Source: Larus michahellis (Eukaryota > Chordata > Aves > Charadriiformes > Laridae). From it: 64,000 bases of DNA. This document shows positions 1 to 12,481 of the stretch, one piece after another. Position numbers and translations under genes: made by a program. The notes under the pieces are model-generated. The model saw only the letters and a list, made by a program, of their open reading frames with translations, was not told the DNA's origin and ran no database searches. How positions within the stretch are numbered: the stretch's first letter is position 1; each line of letters opens with the position of its first letter. The stretch is from assembly GCF_964199755.1 (NCBI RefSeq), contig NC_133897.1:113035579-113099578 (forward strand). Direction: 5' to 3'.

Positions 1-1188
1 TCTGTGCACAGCTCTTTTTCTGCACCCACGCACACTTGTACATCCAAACAGACTGCTGTTGCACATCTGATCATTCCATTTAAAAATTATTTCATGCCTC
101 TTTTACTTTTCTGCTGTGTGAGGATACGGGAATATTTCCTAAGGTGATGTAGTGCCAAGGAGGGTAGATATTGCTCTTTTGTGGGAAGAGGCAATTCATT
201 TGTAATTCTCCTTGCAGGAAGCAAGCAGTAATATAGAAGATATACCTGCCCTTGCCTGTGTTGCAATAATATTGTTGATTTAAGCTTTTTTCACTTTGTC
301 ATAAATGAAAATGGCAGCTAGTAGCCATTTGACTGCTTCAGCAGGGAGCTTTCTGCCTCCACCTCTGCTGGGACAACTTAGCTGCTGAGCTCTTACCCAT
401 CTTTTGGGCCTCCTGGGAGTGATCAGGAGGGATTTTAAATGGGCCACCTCTGTTCTTCCTCAGCCTGGTGTATGCAATGTGGCAAAGCGTCACAGGACTT
501 CCCTGAGAGCTCCCCTTCCTTAGAATTTTTCAGTCATTTGAGGAAAACGTTAGGGTAGTATCTCTCCTTTTAATGAAACATATCTCTCTCTGGATGCTGG
601 TAATTAAGTCCCACTTAAGGTGATTTAATTTTGAGTCCAATGGAAGAACTTTTACAAACATCTTTCTTTTTAAGTTTGAAATCCTCCTACAAACTGTGAA
701 AATATTTCCCAATGAAAGATTCTGGCAAAAATTCTCACTCTTTTCAGGTGTTATTATCGAAACATCTTGCAATGCTGAAGCAGTAACTGTTCTCACCGCA
801 TATTTTTCTGGGTACATATTTTTCTAGCTTGTTTACTGCTGGTGGTGTGTTGCCTTTCTTTGTGCTGCTGCTTATATAGCTGACTATAAAAGCAGCTTTG
901 TTAAAAAGGGGAACAAAATACAAAGTCTACATTCCTTGCAAACACACATGCCCCAGGTGTGTGGGATTCATGGCGCGTGAATGGCGACATTATGGATGGA
1001 GCTCCCTGCTGAAGTACTGACAGAACATAGTTAATAAATCCAGCTAACTTTCAGATGTGACATCTGAACACTATAAAATCATAGCTTAAGCCAAGAATTA
1101 CTGGGAACTGTGTATAGCCCTGTTAGGTATTTCTAAATTATTTTAGAGGTATAAAAATATGAAATATTTGCTTTCTCATTTTTTCCAG
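1..1188 (+). other. PIEZO2: PIEZO2 intron (3' part)
   Basis: Intronic sequence upstream of the first visible exon. It ends in a pyrimidine-rich tract and TTTTCCAG acceptor. I found no additional PIEZO2 exon or recognisable repeat. The minus-strand ORF at 530-817 has no recognisable family and is not considered real. Confidence 0.8.
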
Positions 1189-4100
1189 AACATTAGAGAC
1201 AGTGTACCCGTACTACATCAAGGCTCCTAGTGATTCCCTGGCAAAACCCATAAAGCAGCTATTGACAGGTACGTGTCCAGACCACAGTGAACAGCGTATG
1301 GTTGAAAGAAGTGCAACACAGCGCTCACGCTTGCACCTTCACAGAGCTGTTATGGGGCACCTCAGGCTGAAATGCGCTTACAGTGGTTTCTGCCTGGTGC
1401 CTGCAAGCTTGAGGAGAGGTGAGGTAATACAGCGTAAGGCAGAAAATGCATCTGGATGTATTTTAGCTTTGTATTTAACAGTAAGGACTCTAAAGATGAA
1501 ATCCAGCTCCTTTCCTTCAAGTCTGATTTCAGGAACTACTTCCCTTTGTTTTCTGGGGAAGTGATGACAAGTTTCACTTCTCCACATCTCCCTGCTGCCT
1601 TACCAGAAACAGTCAGTAATGCTGCACGTCTGCAAATGTAGCTCCTCAGCTTAGATAAGGACACCGAGTGGTTCTTTTTTTAGCTATTCCTTCCTTATTG
1701 GCTACAAGGAATCCAGTTTAGATAAATCATTGAATTCCAGAGTGCTGTTACCCAACAAGAATGCATATGGGCACTCACAGACACAGGGAATACATGCACA
1801 CATGCGCACATATGTGCATGTGAAAAACCTGTTGGGTTGGAAGAGTAGGAACAAGTCTTTATCTAAGAGTACTTTGCTCAACAGAGGTTAAATTTGTTGC
1901 TCGGGCGCAGTAGTAGTACTGTATAAGAGATTACTGTTCAAGGTTCAGTGAGCATGATTAGATTAATTGAGAAAAGTAGTTCTTGAGGCTGAACCTAGCT
2001 CTATGAGTAGCAATAAGTTATGAGTGCTTCTCTGTCATTAGTCAGGTTCTCTTGTAAAGAACTCTTAATTTGGGATTCTTCAAAAGGGCTTTAATGTATA
2101 CACTGCTAATTTACGTCCCCCAGAAATCAGGAGGGCCAGAGTTCATCTCCCGTCTGTGTGATCAGTATGCATAATAGGATAGTACGCTTTTCTTGATATA
2201 AGAGAATAACATCGTTTATACCAAGACATAAGTGATTTACAGTGATAGTTTCACTTTGACATATGGAAGCTGACCACTATCCCTCCAGGTTAAATGTGGT
2301 TTTTTTAGGCCTGAAATGCAGACATGCTGACTGTCGGTGATACTTTGGCCTGAAAATATTAAAATGATTTGACAGTTGTACAGAAGAAAATGTAGGTGAT
2401 ATGAAACATTTTATTTATTTAATGCACATTCAGATGAGCTTTGCAGAAGGAAAACCACAGAAGTCTAGATATACTTCTGTACAGAAATAATGTAAAATGG
2501 GTTTTAGGAGAATTATAATGAACCATTACTCGATCATTTTATCATGCACATGTTTGAAGTTTCTGACTCAAAACAGTTTGACTTTTGCAATTCTTGGTAT
2601 ATATATTAACACTTCTTTTTTTCAATAGACTGCAGATGGGAAAACATTACAGTTTCCCTGGTCAAAAATGTGTCTGAAGAGGGAGTTCGTGAGTGGTGGG
2701 TTTTGAATCAGCTTGGAAAAAGATACAAAACGTCTGAAGAGAGTCTTGAGCTCTTCATATTCAGTGATAAAGTCAGTCCACCAAGCCTCGGATTCTTGGC
2801 TGGTTATGGGTAAGAAGGAATCTTTACATAAAATTAAAATAATGTGGATAAGATAGAAGTAGGCGTGACTTTATTTGCTGTTTGGGAGGGTTCATTTCTT
2901 TTTTGTTGTTGTAGTGTTTGAACATTACAACATTTTGAAAAGGGGTTTTGTGAGATTTTCAAATTCATGTCTATTAGTGATATCTATATTCATATTTGTA
3001 ACGAATGGCATTAACTTTGATACCTGCTCTCCAGTGGGCAAGAAGGCAGAAGCACTCTTCACACCAATTTCCTATTCAAGTAAAATCATTTAAGCGATGT
3101 TAGTTTAGCTACAGATCAAGTTCTGCCCAAACTGCCCAGTTTTGGCAACCTTCCCAATCTCATAGCCAGGACTCTGGGTGTGAAACACTTATGAAATACA
3201 TTTCCATAGACAGAGGAAGGCAGGAGACTGTGCCTTCCTGGGAGATATGCCCTTTTGGCATGATTTTGGAGAACTCCTCATAGAAGGATTATCGGGGAGG
3301 ACAGGCAAACGTTAGTATGTCACCAGTTATATGTACTTCAATAAAAAATATTAGATATGAAACCTGACAGATCATTTGCCTTTAGCAGCCAGCAATTGCC
3401 AGGTTTCCCACTGTGACTTCCAAGCTGTAGCAGACAGGCCATGAGACCGTCAGCGAGAGGGGTTAAACCCTTTAAGTCAGCAGCCTCAGCTGTTTATGTT
3501 TCCAGATTTCTGTGGTGTTTGAAGAGGGTTTATTTTCCTTCATCCTGCAGCACAGCAGAAACAAGATCCTAATTAGAAATTAATGTTAACTCAGCTGACA
3601 GATTACACTTAGCCCTGTAGATGAGCTCCCTTACACTTGGCCGACCCTTTCTGGAGGTGTGATTTGAACTCTTTCCTTTCTTTCTTTCCAGCATCATGGG
3701 ACTATATGCCTCGGTTGTCCTGGTGATAGGGAAATTTGTCCGTGAATTTTTCAGTGGGATCTCTCACTCCATCATGTTTGAGGAGCTGCCCAATGTGGAC
3801 CGAATCTTGAAGTTGTGTACTGACATTTTCTTAGTGCGAGAGACTGGAGAACTGGAACTAGAAGAAGACCTGTATGCCAAACTAATATTCCTGTATCGCT
3901 CACCAGAGACTATGATCAAGTGGACTAGGGAAAAAACTAATTGATCTCTTTGGTGTCACACTGCGAATCAAGTTGATTTCATCTGAATTTTAAAGGAAAA
4001 AAAAAAAAAAGCACAATATTCTCTTAAGAGCTAAGCCTTTTATAGTTAGGTAGCAATGTTTTTCACTGAAGGAGTCCTGGAAGCTACGGCCTTAGGAATC

Positions 4101-5306
4101 CATGCTGCCTTTCAAATTAAGGATCAACAGTGAAGAAGGTTGGATGATTTGTTGTTTTTAATGTGCCACTCCTCTACAGTCTGGGGACTGCTTTGTAATT
4201 TAACCAACAAAAAGTTTGCATCTTTGTCTGGCTGATTTAGTTTGCCAGACGATCATTACAACTTCAAGAGCAAAGAAAGGAGTGAACCCACAGATGACTC
4301 CAGTGTACCTTCCTAACCCTTTCTGGAGCCATACCGATTGGATTGTGCAATATGCTGTTGTACATCACTGACTTTCAAGCTACAGTAATGGGACGCTGAC
4401 TAGCCTTCAGGACACCCAAGACCCAGGGCCGCAGTGGGAACTGAAGACATTCTAGCCATACCCATTTGTAGAAAAGCAGAGGTTTTGATGTACAAAGGAC
4501 ACTGTGGACAAGCCTCTGTCAGCAAAAAGAAAACAAGTAACAATCTCTTTAAATGCCTTATTTTATTTGTACAGTCACAGAAGACATTTCCACCAAACAT
4601 CAATGACTTTTCTCAGGAAACAAAAAAAAGCAACTGAAACTTGACACTTCGTCAAGGTTAACTGATGGCTAGAATAATTATCGTGAATTATTGGGATGTT
4701 CTGCTGGGCAATTCTCTTCAAAGTTACTGCTTTCCATTAGATGAGAAAAGAAAGCGAATTCAATGACCTAAGGAGCTACTTCATTTCTTATAACCCTTTC
4801 AAGACTGAATAGTGTGTGCTTCTCTCTGCTCCCCATGACATGCTTTTTCCCATTTCGATGATTTAAGGCAACTGTTGTTTTGCTGTTAGCCGATATTCTT
4901 CTTCCAGTGTTTCAGGTATATGAAAATGTTTACATATTCCAAGTCACATTTTTACATCCGAGACGGGTTTTTTTTAAGTTCCCAAATATAGACATACCTA
5001 TGAGCTTGAAAAATGGCCTTTTTCTTAAATTACTACTATTAGTGACACAAGCGGCTCATTAGAGAACATTGTAGCATGAAAATTTACAATTGCAATGTAG
5101 GTTTCGTTCCATGTTAAAGAAATTATTGAGAAAAAAAAATCATTGAGTGGATAGGGTATGTTAAAAGGGTATGCTGTGTAGTTTTGATTCAGTAATGACT
5201 TAAAATAAAGCACATGTTGCAAAGTCATTTTAGAAGTATTTTTTCCTCTGCCTTTTTACATGAAATGGGAAAAGTTTGACATTCTTCTAACTCTGTGACA
5301 AATAAA
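1..5306 (+). CDS. PIEZO2: PIEZO2, 3' end of gene (last three coding exons and 3' UTR)
   Basis: PIEZO2 is the large trimeric, mechanically activated cation channel of the plasma membrane, used for touch and proprioception. Only its 3' end is in the window; the other exons lie to the left. Coding exons at 1189-1268, 2629-2809 and 3692-3944 join in one frame across GT-AG introns to give about 170 residues. They encode the end of the extracellular cap (DCRWENITVSL..., ...TSEESLELFIFSDK), the pore-lining inner helix (GIMGLYASVVLVIGKFVREF) and the cytosolic C-terminal domain (FEELPNVDRILKLCTDIF, LYRSPETMIKWTRE), ending in EKTN. PIEZO1 is the alternative, but the EKTN end and the neighbouring NAPG gene favour PIEZO2. 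The frame is intact, so this looks like a working gene. The 3' limit given is the 5301 AATAAA and is tentative. Confidence 0.95.
1189..1268 (+). CDS. PIEZO2: PIEZO2 exon, end of cap domain (80 nt)
   Basis: The acceptor is TTTTCCAG (1181-1188) and the donor is ACAG|GTACGT at 1268/1269. The first base completes a codon from the upstream exon. Translation gives TLETVYPYYIKAPSDSLAKP, then IKQLLT plus one carried base that makes an Asp codon with the next exon. The YYIKAPSDSLAKPIKQLL stretch is characteristic of the late extracellular cap of vertebrate PIEZO proteins. The open frame running on into the intron to 1564 is accidental. Confidence 0.93.
1269..2628 (+). other. PIEZO2: PIEZO2 intron
   Basis: An intron of about 1.36 kb with GTACGT donor and TTCAATAG acceptor. 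It is AT-rich, with a short CA-rich patch (acacatgcgcacatatgtgcatg) near 1800. No repeat family or internal gene is recognisable. Confidence 0.85.
2629..2809 (+). CDS. PIEZO2: PIEZO2 exon, cap end and start of inner helix (181 nt)
   Basis: The acceptor is TTCAATAG (2621-2628) and the donor is TATGG|GTAAGA. Translation starts DCRWENITVSLVKNVSEEGV and ends SPPSLGFLAGYG, with two bases of the final Gly codon completed by the next exon. This is the end of the extracellular cap, including the conserved RWENITV strand, and the beginning of the pore-lining helix. No stops or frameshifts are present. Confidence 0.94.
2810..3691 (+). other. PIEZO2: PIEZO2 last intron
   Basis: An 882-bp intron with GTAAGA donor and a strong pyrimidine tract (ctctttcctttctttctttccag) before the acceptor at 3691. 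The open frame at 2875-3093 has no recognisable content. No mobile element is recognised. Confidence 0.85.
3692..3944 (+). CDS. PIEZO2: PIEZO2 last coding exon, pore helix and C-terminal domain
   Basis: It begins after TTTCTTTCCAG and ends at a TGA at 3942-3944. It encodes IMGLYASVVLVIGKFVREFF (pore-lining inner helix) and then the cytosolic C-terminal domain with the EELP neck motif, DRILKLCTDIFLVRETGELE and LYRSPETMIKWTREKTN. In mouse Piezo1 the equivalent EELP segment holds the Pro/Glu pair at the cytosolic constriction (established knowledge). Nothing is missing or truncated. Confidence 0.96.
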
Positions 5307-6035
5307 TCTCTTTCTTGTAGTTAGCTGCTATTTATTATATGAATGATTAGTTAATCACCAGAAAGAAACTAATACAACATAATTTGCTGGCACATTTTAC
5401 TGCAGAACTTCATAAAACAGCACAACTAAATGAAGTTGCAACATACTCTGCTGAGTGCTTCCATGACAAATGCTGTCACATCCATTCTATACTGTGAAAA
5501 CTAACATTTTGAGCACCACGAAGTGCACAAAGTAAAAATTGCTTCATCGTATTGTAACAATAAAATCCTTTGGTGACTGGAACTCACTGGAAGACAACCT
5601 GATTTCCTCCAAAGCGTAATGGAAAGGTGGCTGCTCATACAGCCAGGCAGCATTCCCCGGTGGAGAGTTTCGCTCCGTTTCTTCCATAGGACCTGTGAAT
5701 GAAAATCAAAATGCATAGGGCAGCCCTAACGTAGGACCAACAGGGATGCTCAAATGTCCTTTGTGGTTAGATGGATCCTCACCTGGGCGTTCAGTGATTT
5801 TAAGGAGAGCAACACTGGAAGAAGTGTGAAGGGTGTAATGTGTTTCTAAAGGTACCAGCCAGCAGAATCATGCTGGCCACAGTTGGTCCTGGCTGCCTTC
5901 CTGGTTCCTTCTCTTTAACAGGCACTTCCTTTCTGGTGAGGAAAATCTATCCGCAGAATGAGCTGTACAGTTATTTGGGCTTTGCAGAAATGTGCTGCTC
6001 TTTCTTTCATGGATTGATCAAACTTTGAAAATAAA
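3945..6035 (+). other. PIEZO2: PIEZO2 3' UTR with candidate poly(A) signals
   Basis: Sequence after the stop codon has no coding potential or recognised repeat. AATAAA hexamers on the + strand lie at 5204-5209, 5301-5306, 5559-5564 and 6030-6035. Any of them could end the transcript, and alternative polyadenylation is possible. Which are used cannot be told from sequence. A degenerate CR1 starts soon after, at about 6195, which makes 6035 a plausible outer limit. Confidence 0.55.
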
Positions 6036-6194
6036 AGGATTCTTCTGTTGGTTTTTTTTATTTATTTTTTTAAAACAACATATAGGCAAATTGGTGACAC
6101 GGACTGGATAGCTGACTACAACAGGTGAGAAGTGTACTGCTGATGACCATCCTTTGAGCCCAACCGTCCAGATAAAGTCAAACTGTCAGCCAGT

Positions 6195-7193
6195 TTCTAG
6201 GGGCTTTCTTTAGGGAATCAGTATAGGGGCCAGTACCATCTAATGTCTATTAACAACCTGGAGGACACGACAGAGTGCACTTTCAGCAAGTTTGTGGCCC
6301 ACACCAAATCTGGGTCTGGAGAGGTTTGTGATAACATAAGTGTGTCGACTGGCCTCCTGGGGCATGGGGTGGGCGGTTGTTACAGGGAGGACAGGAATGC
6401 CTTTCAAAGCAGACCTCAAGATGCTGGAGAAATGAGCTGCCAGGTACTTCATGAAGTTCAACAAATGCAAAGTCCTGCATCTGAGGCGGACTAACCCCAT
6501 GCAGTAATTCAGACTGGGTGAGTGGGTAGGGAACAGTTTTACAATAAAAGGAGCCAGGGCCGGGAACGGGAGTTGGCTGTATATCAGCAGGGTGCCCTTG
6601 AGGCAAAGAAAACCAACAGCACACTGGGCTGCATTTACAAGAGCACAGCTGAAAGTCAAGGGAATTTATTAGGCCCCTCTATTCAGCACTTGTGAGACCA
6701 CATCTGGAGAACTGCATGCAGGTTTGGGGTCTCCAGGGCAAGGAAGATACTGACATACTGGAGTGAGTCTGGCAGAGGGCTGGAGGACACGGCCTGCGAG
6801 GAGGGGCTGAGGGAGCTGGGCTTCTTCAGCCTTAAAAAGAAGTCCAAGGGGAGAGCTTCTTGGTGTCCGCAGCTACCTAATGGCGAGGTACAGAAAAGGT
6901 GGAGCCAAGCTGTGCAGAGCTGCACAACGATAGATCAAGAAGCAAGAGACACAAGTTGCAACAAGGGAGAGTCTGATTAAATAGAAGGAAAATTGCTTTC
7001 ACCATGAGGGTAGTCAGACACTGGAGCAAGTGCCCAGAGAAGCTGTGGGATCTTCAGCCTTGGAGGTTTTCAAAACTTGACTGGAAATGCCCTGAGCAGC
7101 CTGTTGGAACTGGACATGCTTTGCATGGGAGGTTTGACCTGAAGCCTCCTGAGGTCCCTTAAAACCTCAATGATGCCACGATTTTAGGATTCT
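6195..7193 (+). mobile_element. CR1 LINE fragment, degenerate, 5'-truncated
   Basis: Sense-strand remnant of the CR1 reverse-transcriptase 3' part and 3' UTR. It opens with a decayed form of the block that reads LFNIFINDLDDGxECTLSKFADDTK in younger copies (here MSINNLEDTTECTFSKFVAH). It continues through the thumb-region block and ends in a 3' UTR with the typical 'gaggtcccttaaaacctcaatgat...gattttaggattctg' end. There are many stops and indels, so this is an old copy and not a gene. Borders are approximate. Confidence 0.88.
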
Positions 7194-7705
7194 GCCGGAG
7201 ACGCTGTAGCTTACCAAAGACAGTGTATTGGCTGCTGTAACAACCACCTCCAAAGTATCAGAATAAAGTCATCGAGCCCAAAGCAACAGCATAGTTATAC
7301 AGAAATACTTGTAACTACAGCCATACCTTAGTAAGCCCCTGTGTCCAATTTTTCAGAGCTGAGCACTGCCAGGAAAAGGTCCTGTTTTCCCTCTTCCATC
7401 CTTGTAATCAAGAAATTATGGCTCACAAGATGATAACATAAGCCCTTACCTATACCAGTGGACTGAATTGTATGGATGGGATTAAATGGCCTTTTAGAAG
7501 GTTACCAGGTCAGACTTAAATGAAACAGATCCTTGCGGTTGTTTTCCCAGGTTTTAGGACTCCTTCCTGTTTTGTTCAATACAGGAGTAGCTCTTCGATG
7601 GAGTAAGCCTGGGTAAAAAAAGAAGAAACAGCCTTAAAATTAAATCAATTTTGTTTTATAAGCATCAGAGTTTTTACTTTCCTTACAGGACTTTTAGTGT
7701 TTCCA
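7194..7705. other. Intergenic spacer
   Basis: About 500 bp between two CR1 fragments. No gene, RNA gene or recognisable repeat is seen. Confidence 0.6.
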
Positions 7706-7951
7706 AAGAAGCTGCAGGTTCAAAGCTGCGCCAGGGGAGGTTTAGACTGGACATTAGGAAGCATTTCTTTACTGAGATGGTGGTCAAACACAGGAACAGG
7801 CTTCCTAGAGAGGCGGTCGATGCCCCAAGCCTGTGAGTGTTTAAGACACATTTGGGCAATGCCTTTAATAACATGATTTAACTTTTGGTCAGCCCTGAAT
7901 TGGTCAGGCAGTTGGACTAGATGATCGTTGTACGTCCCTTTCAACTGAAAT
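7706..7951 (+). mobile_element. CR1 LINE 3' end
   Basis: The sense-strand block 'gctgcgccaggggaggtttagactggacattaggaagcatttctttact' and 'ttcctagagaggcggtcgatgcccc' is the conserved CR1 ORF2 C-terminus ([31 protein letters not shown]). A 3' UTR with 'ggcagttggactagatgatcgttgta' follows. The copy is heavily 5'-truncated. Its 3' tail passes directly into the pentamer array next listed. Confidence 0.9.
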
Positions 7952-7997
7952 ATTCCATTCCATTCCATTCCATTCCATTCTACTCCATTCCATTCCT
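7952..7997 (+). repeat. (ATTCC)n pentamer array, CR1 3' tail
   Basis: About nine ATTCC-type units with one TACTCC variant. It starts exactly at the 3' end of the CR1 fragment, so it is best explained as an expanded CR1 tail microsatellite. Confidence 0.92.
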
Positions 7998-10900
7998 CAG
8001 CGTCAGCAATAACAAATTTCATGTCTGTGTTATTGTTACAAAAGGCATTTTTTCCAACCTAGCCCACAGTTTTTGTGAAAAGAAATTGCAAAATTGTTTC
8101 TTTATGGGGCTGAACTATACTGATACTCCACAAAACCCACCCTTGCACCATGGAGAGTCAGAGTGCCGAACCTACATTTTTCTGATCATTAGTATTGATA
8201 GATGAGGACAAGCTTCAACATAAGATCAGTTTGCTCAGGGGCTTGCCCAGTTGTGGTCTGGCAGTCTCCAAAGATGGCAGCATCACAACCCCTCTGGTCT
8301 GTCCCAGTGCTTAACCACCCTCGAGGTGAACAGAGGTTTTCCCCGTATCCATTTGGATTTCCTTCTCACAGCTTTCTGGCATGGCAACTTGTCCTTTCTG
8401 CTCGGGAAGCCACTGTGTGTTTAAAGCGTCCAGCAAGCAGGGTCTGCAGCCCCTCAGCTCTGCTGCCCTCATCAGAGGACCACTCTGGAAGCGGCCTGGC
8501 CACCAGGCACTCTTATGCCCCGACTTTGCCCAGCGAGCTAGCTAGCAGTAAACCACGTCTGTGAGGTGAAACTAAAGCAGAAATTTGCAAAACGTGGATC
8601 ACCTTATGGTTACCACATATTAACAGCATTGGGATTAGTGCAACCAGCCTGATGCACGCGTTTACCAGAGAGTACAGTTCCTCTGTTTAGCTGGCAGGAA
8701 CTTTGCTTTCCAGGAGCTGGCAGAGGACATGCTGATTCTGCTGTGCTTCAGGAAATGGCGGCATGGCCTGTTTTATGGTCCAAGCTGGAGAACCAGGCAT
8801 GGAGGAAGGAGGCCAAGTCCGATGAGATCTAATGCTGGCACCCTTGAGTTCTTCACAAATTTGATGAATACTCAGTCCAATAACTGTTTGGAGCATTTCC
8901 TGAGCGCTTGGCCACCACCTTTGTGCAGGAGCTTCACTTTACGTGAGAGCCAGGAGACTGTGAAGGGGTTTTATCTGATTCCTGTGGTGCTCTCTACAAA
9001 ATTCTTGAGCTCCTAGGGGAGCTGCTGCTGCCTGGAAAGCACCCAGTTGCTCGTTTCAGCAAATACCACTGAGGTGCTGCGTCAGGACAACAGCAACCAC
9101 CCAACCCCGCTGCTCCTGACCAGATGAGCCTTCTCTCTTACATGAAATAAGGTGCCAATGTGGATGTTGTCCCTGGAGTCTGCTCCTAGTGAGTGCTTGC
9201 AGCTTCCACGCACCTTTGCCGTACACCACGCACTTGCGGCTGCTCTCCTGATATCCCATTTTTGATTCTCCTACACTGTCAGAAGACAAAAAAACCCATG
9301 ACTCTTTGTGAACTGTTACCACACCAAGGTGTCCCCAGTTACAATTCTCTCTTGCAATTAGATCATAAAATAAATGCTAACTACACTGTCTGAAAATGGA
9401 CCCCTCAGCAGTTTCTGCCTCAGCGTCACTCCCGTGTAGGAAAAGGGCACACAGCCGAGTGGGCAGGGGAGAAGCCCGAGATCCAGAGCTGAACACTGCT
9501 TTCTGTTTCCTCACCTTCCCACAAACTCGCCTTTTAAAGTGAAGCAGCTGCTCTTTTTTTTTTTTTTTTTTTTACCCAATTTTCTGGTGAGGTTATATTT
9601 TTCCTCTGCGCGAGGCAGCACTCATCAGCCAGAGGGGTAAAAGAGGCCATCGCGGTTGTCAGCACCACGTTGACAGAAAACACGTTCTCACACTGCCCCT
9701 CTCCTAGCAAACCCGGGTGGCTCCTGCCGCATCAAGCGCAAAATTGAAGATGATCCAGTTTTCTGTAGCCTCAGGTTTGGCAGCCCTGACTCACTCGCAG
9801 CGCTGAGCTTTCAGTTTTCCACTACATTGTGGAAATCGTGTTTTGGCTACGGCGGTTCTTACAGCAACCACGTGGCAGTGGCGAGCATGGCCCTGCATTT
9901 CCCTCAGTGATCCCTGTCGTTGAGCACGGGGTCCAGGCCATTTATTCCCATCCAGTTGACCTGTGCAACACTGCACTAATAGGCAAGGCAGAGCGGGGAC
10001 ACCCGTGTGAAGCCTGTGGACATTTTACCACCCAAGGTGACAGAGAGCTGACTGCAAAGCCAGTGAAGATTTTTCTGCTATTTCAAATAGACTGGGGTTT
10101 TTTTTTCAGAGATGAGGAAAACGGCACCGCCAAGGAGGTGATGTCATATTCATCGAAGTTTCAGTCCTATCCCATTTCCAGCATTTATCTGGTAACGCTG
10201 TTTAAAGAGACACCGCTTAAAATCAAAGTGTTCCCGTTTCAGCAGGCTGTGAACGCTGAGGACGCAGGATGGGGTTCCCAGGTCCCACGGCGGGGACCCA
10301 CCACCTGCGGCCTCAGCCACGAACTGACTTGGACTTCAGCTCCAAGAGGGGCCTCAGTAGCACCTTGTGTTCACAATAAAAGCCAAGAAGTCCACCAGAA
10401 ACCGACACCGAGGAGCTGAGCCCTAGCAAAAAGCCACATCTTGCTTGGGACTGACAGCCTGACCCTGCCCCGGTGCTGGGGGTGAGGCAGGAGCAAGGCT
10501 GGGGCAGGAGCAGCTCCCAGCCACAGCGTTGCCCGCGTTCTTCTGCCTCTGCTCTGTAGCACGTCCGCATTAGGCTTGTAGACTTCAATTAATTCTCTCG
10601 CTTTTCTCTAGTTTCCACTGGGGGGGAAAAAAAAAAAAAAAAAGAAAATACTTCACTTATCAAAGGGTTTTTCTTAAGGAATTTGGGATTGAATTTCACG
10701 GTAGGAGTAATGGCTAGGCAGGCTTCTCCAGGCAAAAGCTAAGCCTGCGTTCCCAAGATGTGGTTTAAATTGACGTGTACCTAAAACGTAGCATTTATAT
10801 TGGCCACTCCTTTATCTTTAGCCATTCCAAGAAACAAAACAAAACCCTTCGTCTCTCTACTTCTTTTCCTTTACTACAAGACAGCAGAAGCACCACCAGC

Positions 10901-12457
10901 ATTTGTTCCCCTGGACCCAAGGGAACAACGAATCCTGCTGGTTTTCTTCCCCAGCCTACGGATGCATTTACTCCCTTGTAATGCCCACTGATGGTCCTGA
11001 CACAGCCTCGGAAAACAGGAGGAGAGGCAGATTTCAGCTGCCGCGTGTTTTCCGCAGCTCTATTTAGAAACCTGTGTGTGCTCCCGCACGCGGTGGTGTT
11101 ACTTTGCCAGTCAGTGCAAGGACGGCGGCTCTGGCAAGCGCAGCCCGGGCGGTCACACCAGGCCTCCCAGAAATCCCACTCACGTGTGTGTGACAAGGCA
11201 AATCGTTCAGCTCCTGTTCAGCATTTGTGTAATCGAAGCATTTGCGGTTTTTTCCCTGAGTTGCTAAACCGGCTAATCCCTGTGAGAGCAAAACTGCTGC
11301 TGCTCGGCATGGCATCGTGCGGTATTTAGACAGTGGTTCTGCCCTGGGTGCGTATGGGCTATTTTAGATAATTTTTTGTTGTTGTTGTTCTTTCTTTCTT
11401 GAGAGGGAGGAAAACAGAGGAAATCTAATGGGTAATTAAAAGCTTGGGGAAAGCAAGAGCAAAGCAACCTGTGAGCATGCGACAGGAAAAGGCAGCTTCC
11501 CCGTTTAGTGGCCGAGGGAGCAGAAGCTGCGAGTGCAGCACAGCCCTGCCCCACCGGGCTGAAGGGCTTCTCCCACAGGTTTTTGTAGGGCACACTAAGA
11601 ATTAAGGTGGACGCTTAGGGCAGCAGCAGAAGAGCTAGAAGAGCTGGAGGAGAAACAGTATTCAGAATCATCCAGTGAGACTCCTATGAATGAAGGAACT
11701 CCTTCAATCCTATTTTTCAAGCTGATAAAGTTCATGATGTGAGAAAGGATTCACAACAGAGCTTCCAGATTTGCCTGAGGGATGTGCTGCACAAGTAGAA
11801 GGCCATGCAGGTGGTCACCACTTGCCTCTCCTGGCCTGACAGGCACCTCCCAAGGCTAGTTCCACTAACTGCTGTTCAGAGCTGTTATTAAAACAGAAAT
11901 CTAACGAAAATAATCTTTTGCTATGGAGAAGACTAGTTGGACAATGACCAGTGACCAGGGCACCTGCAGACTTTCTTCTCTTAGTAATAACTGGGGGATT
12001 ATTCACGTATGAAGGTCTTTCTCCCTCCTCGCTATGCAGAAAAGACTTATACGCTTGCGAGCAGCAAAATGCATGAAATGAAAATCCCAGCCCTGTCCCT
12101 GCCCAGGCTCCAAGCACCATGAGCCCAAGCCAGGGTGGTTTATCTAAAGGGACGCACGTCGCACACAGAACTCAGGTGTATTATGACCATCTCTTTCTGC
12201 CTCCCCTCACTGGTGACTTCACACATAGGCCTTTCATTTCCTTCTCAGGCTCGTTTCTGGTTGCCTTTGGCACCACTAGGTGTGGGGTACCACAACTGTA
12301 CGCATGAGGATCTCCTGATAGCATAAAGCTCTCAGTCCTGTGGTTGCAACCCGAACCTCCTTCAAAGGCTTTGATGAGACAGTATCATTTTTCCGGGGGA
12401 ATCTGGTTTTCCTGTGAGGAGCTTGACACCTTCACACGGCCTGAGGCAGCCCAGCTC

Positions 12458-12481
12458 TGTGTGTGTGTGTGTGTGTGTGTG
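12458..12481. repeat. (TG)12 microsatellite
   Basis: An uninterrupted TG dinucleotide run of about 12 units. Confidence 0.95.

Noticed and set aside
1202..1564. 120-codon open frame
   Set aside because: Only its first ~22 codons are the PIEZO2 exon. The rest is read-through into the intron after a consensus GTACGT donor.
9829..10419. 196-codon open frame on + strand between PIEZO2 and NAPG
   Set aside because: Longest non-repeat frame, but the translation is compositionally random with no domain, no splice context and overlapping frames on the other strand.
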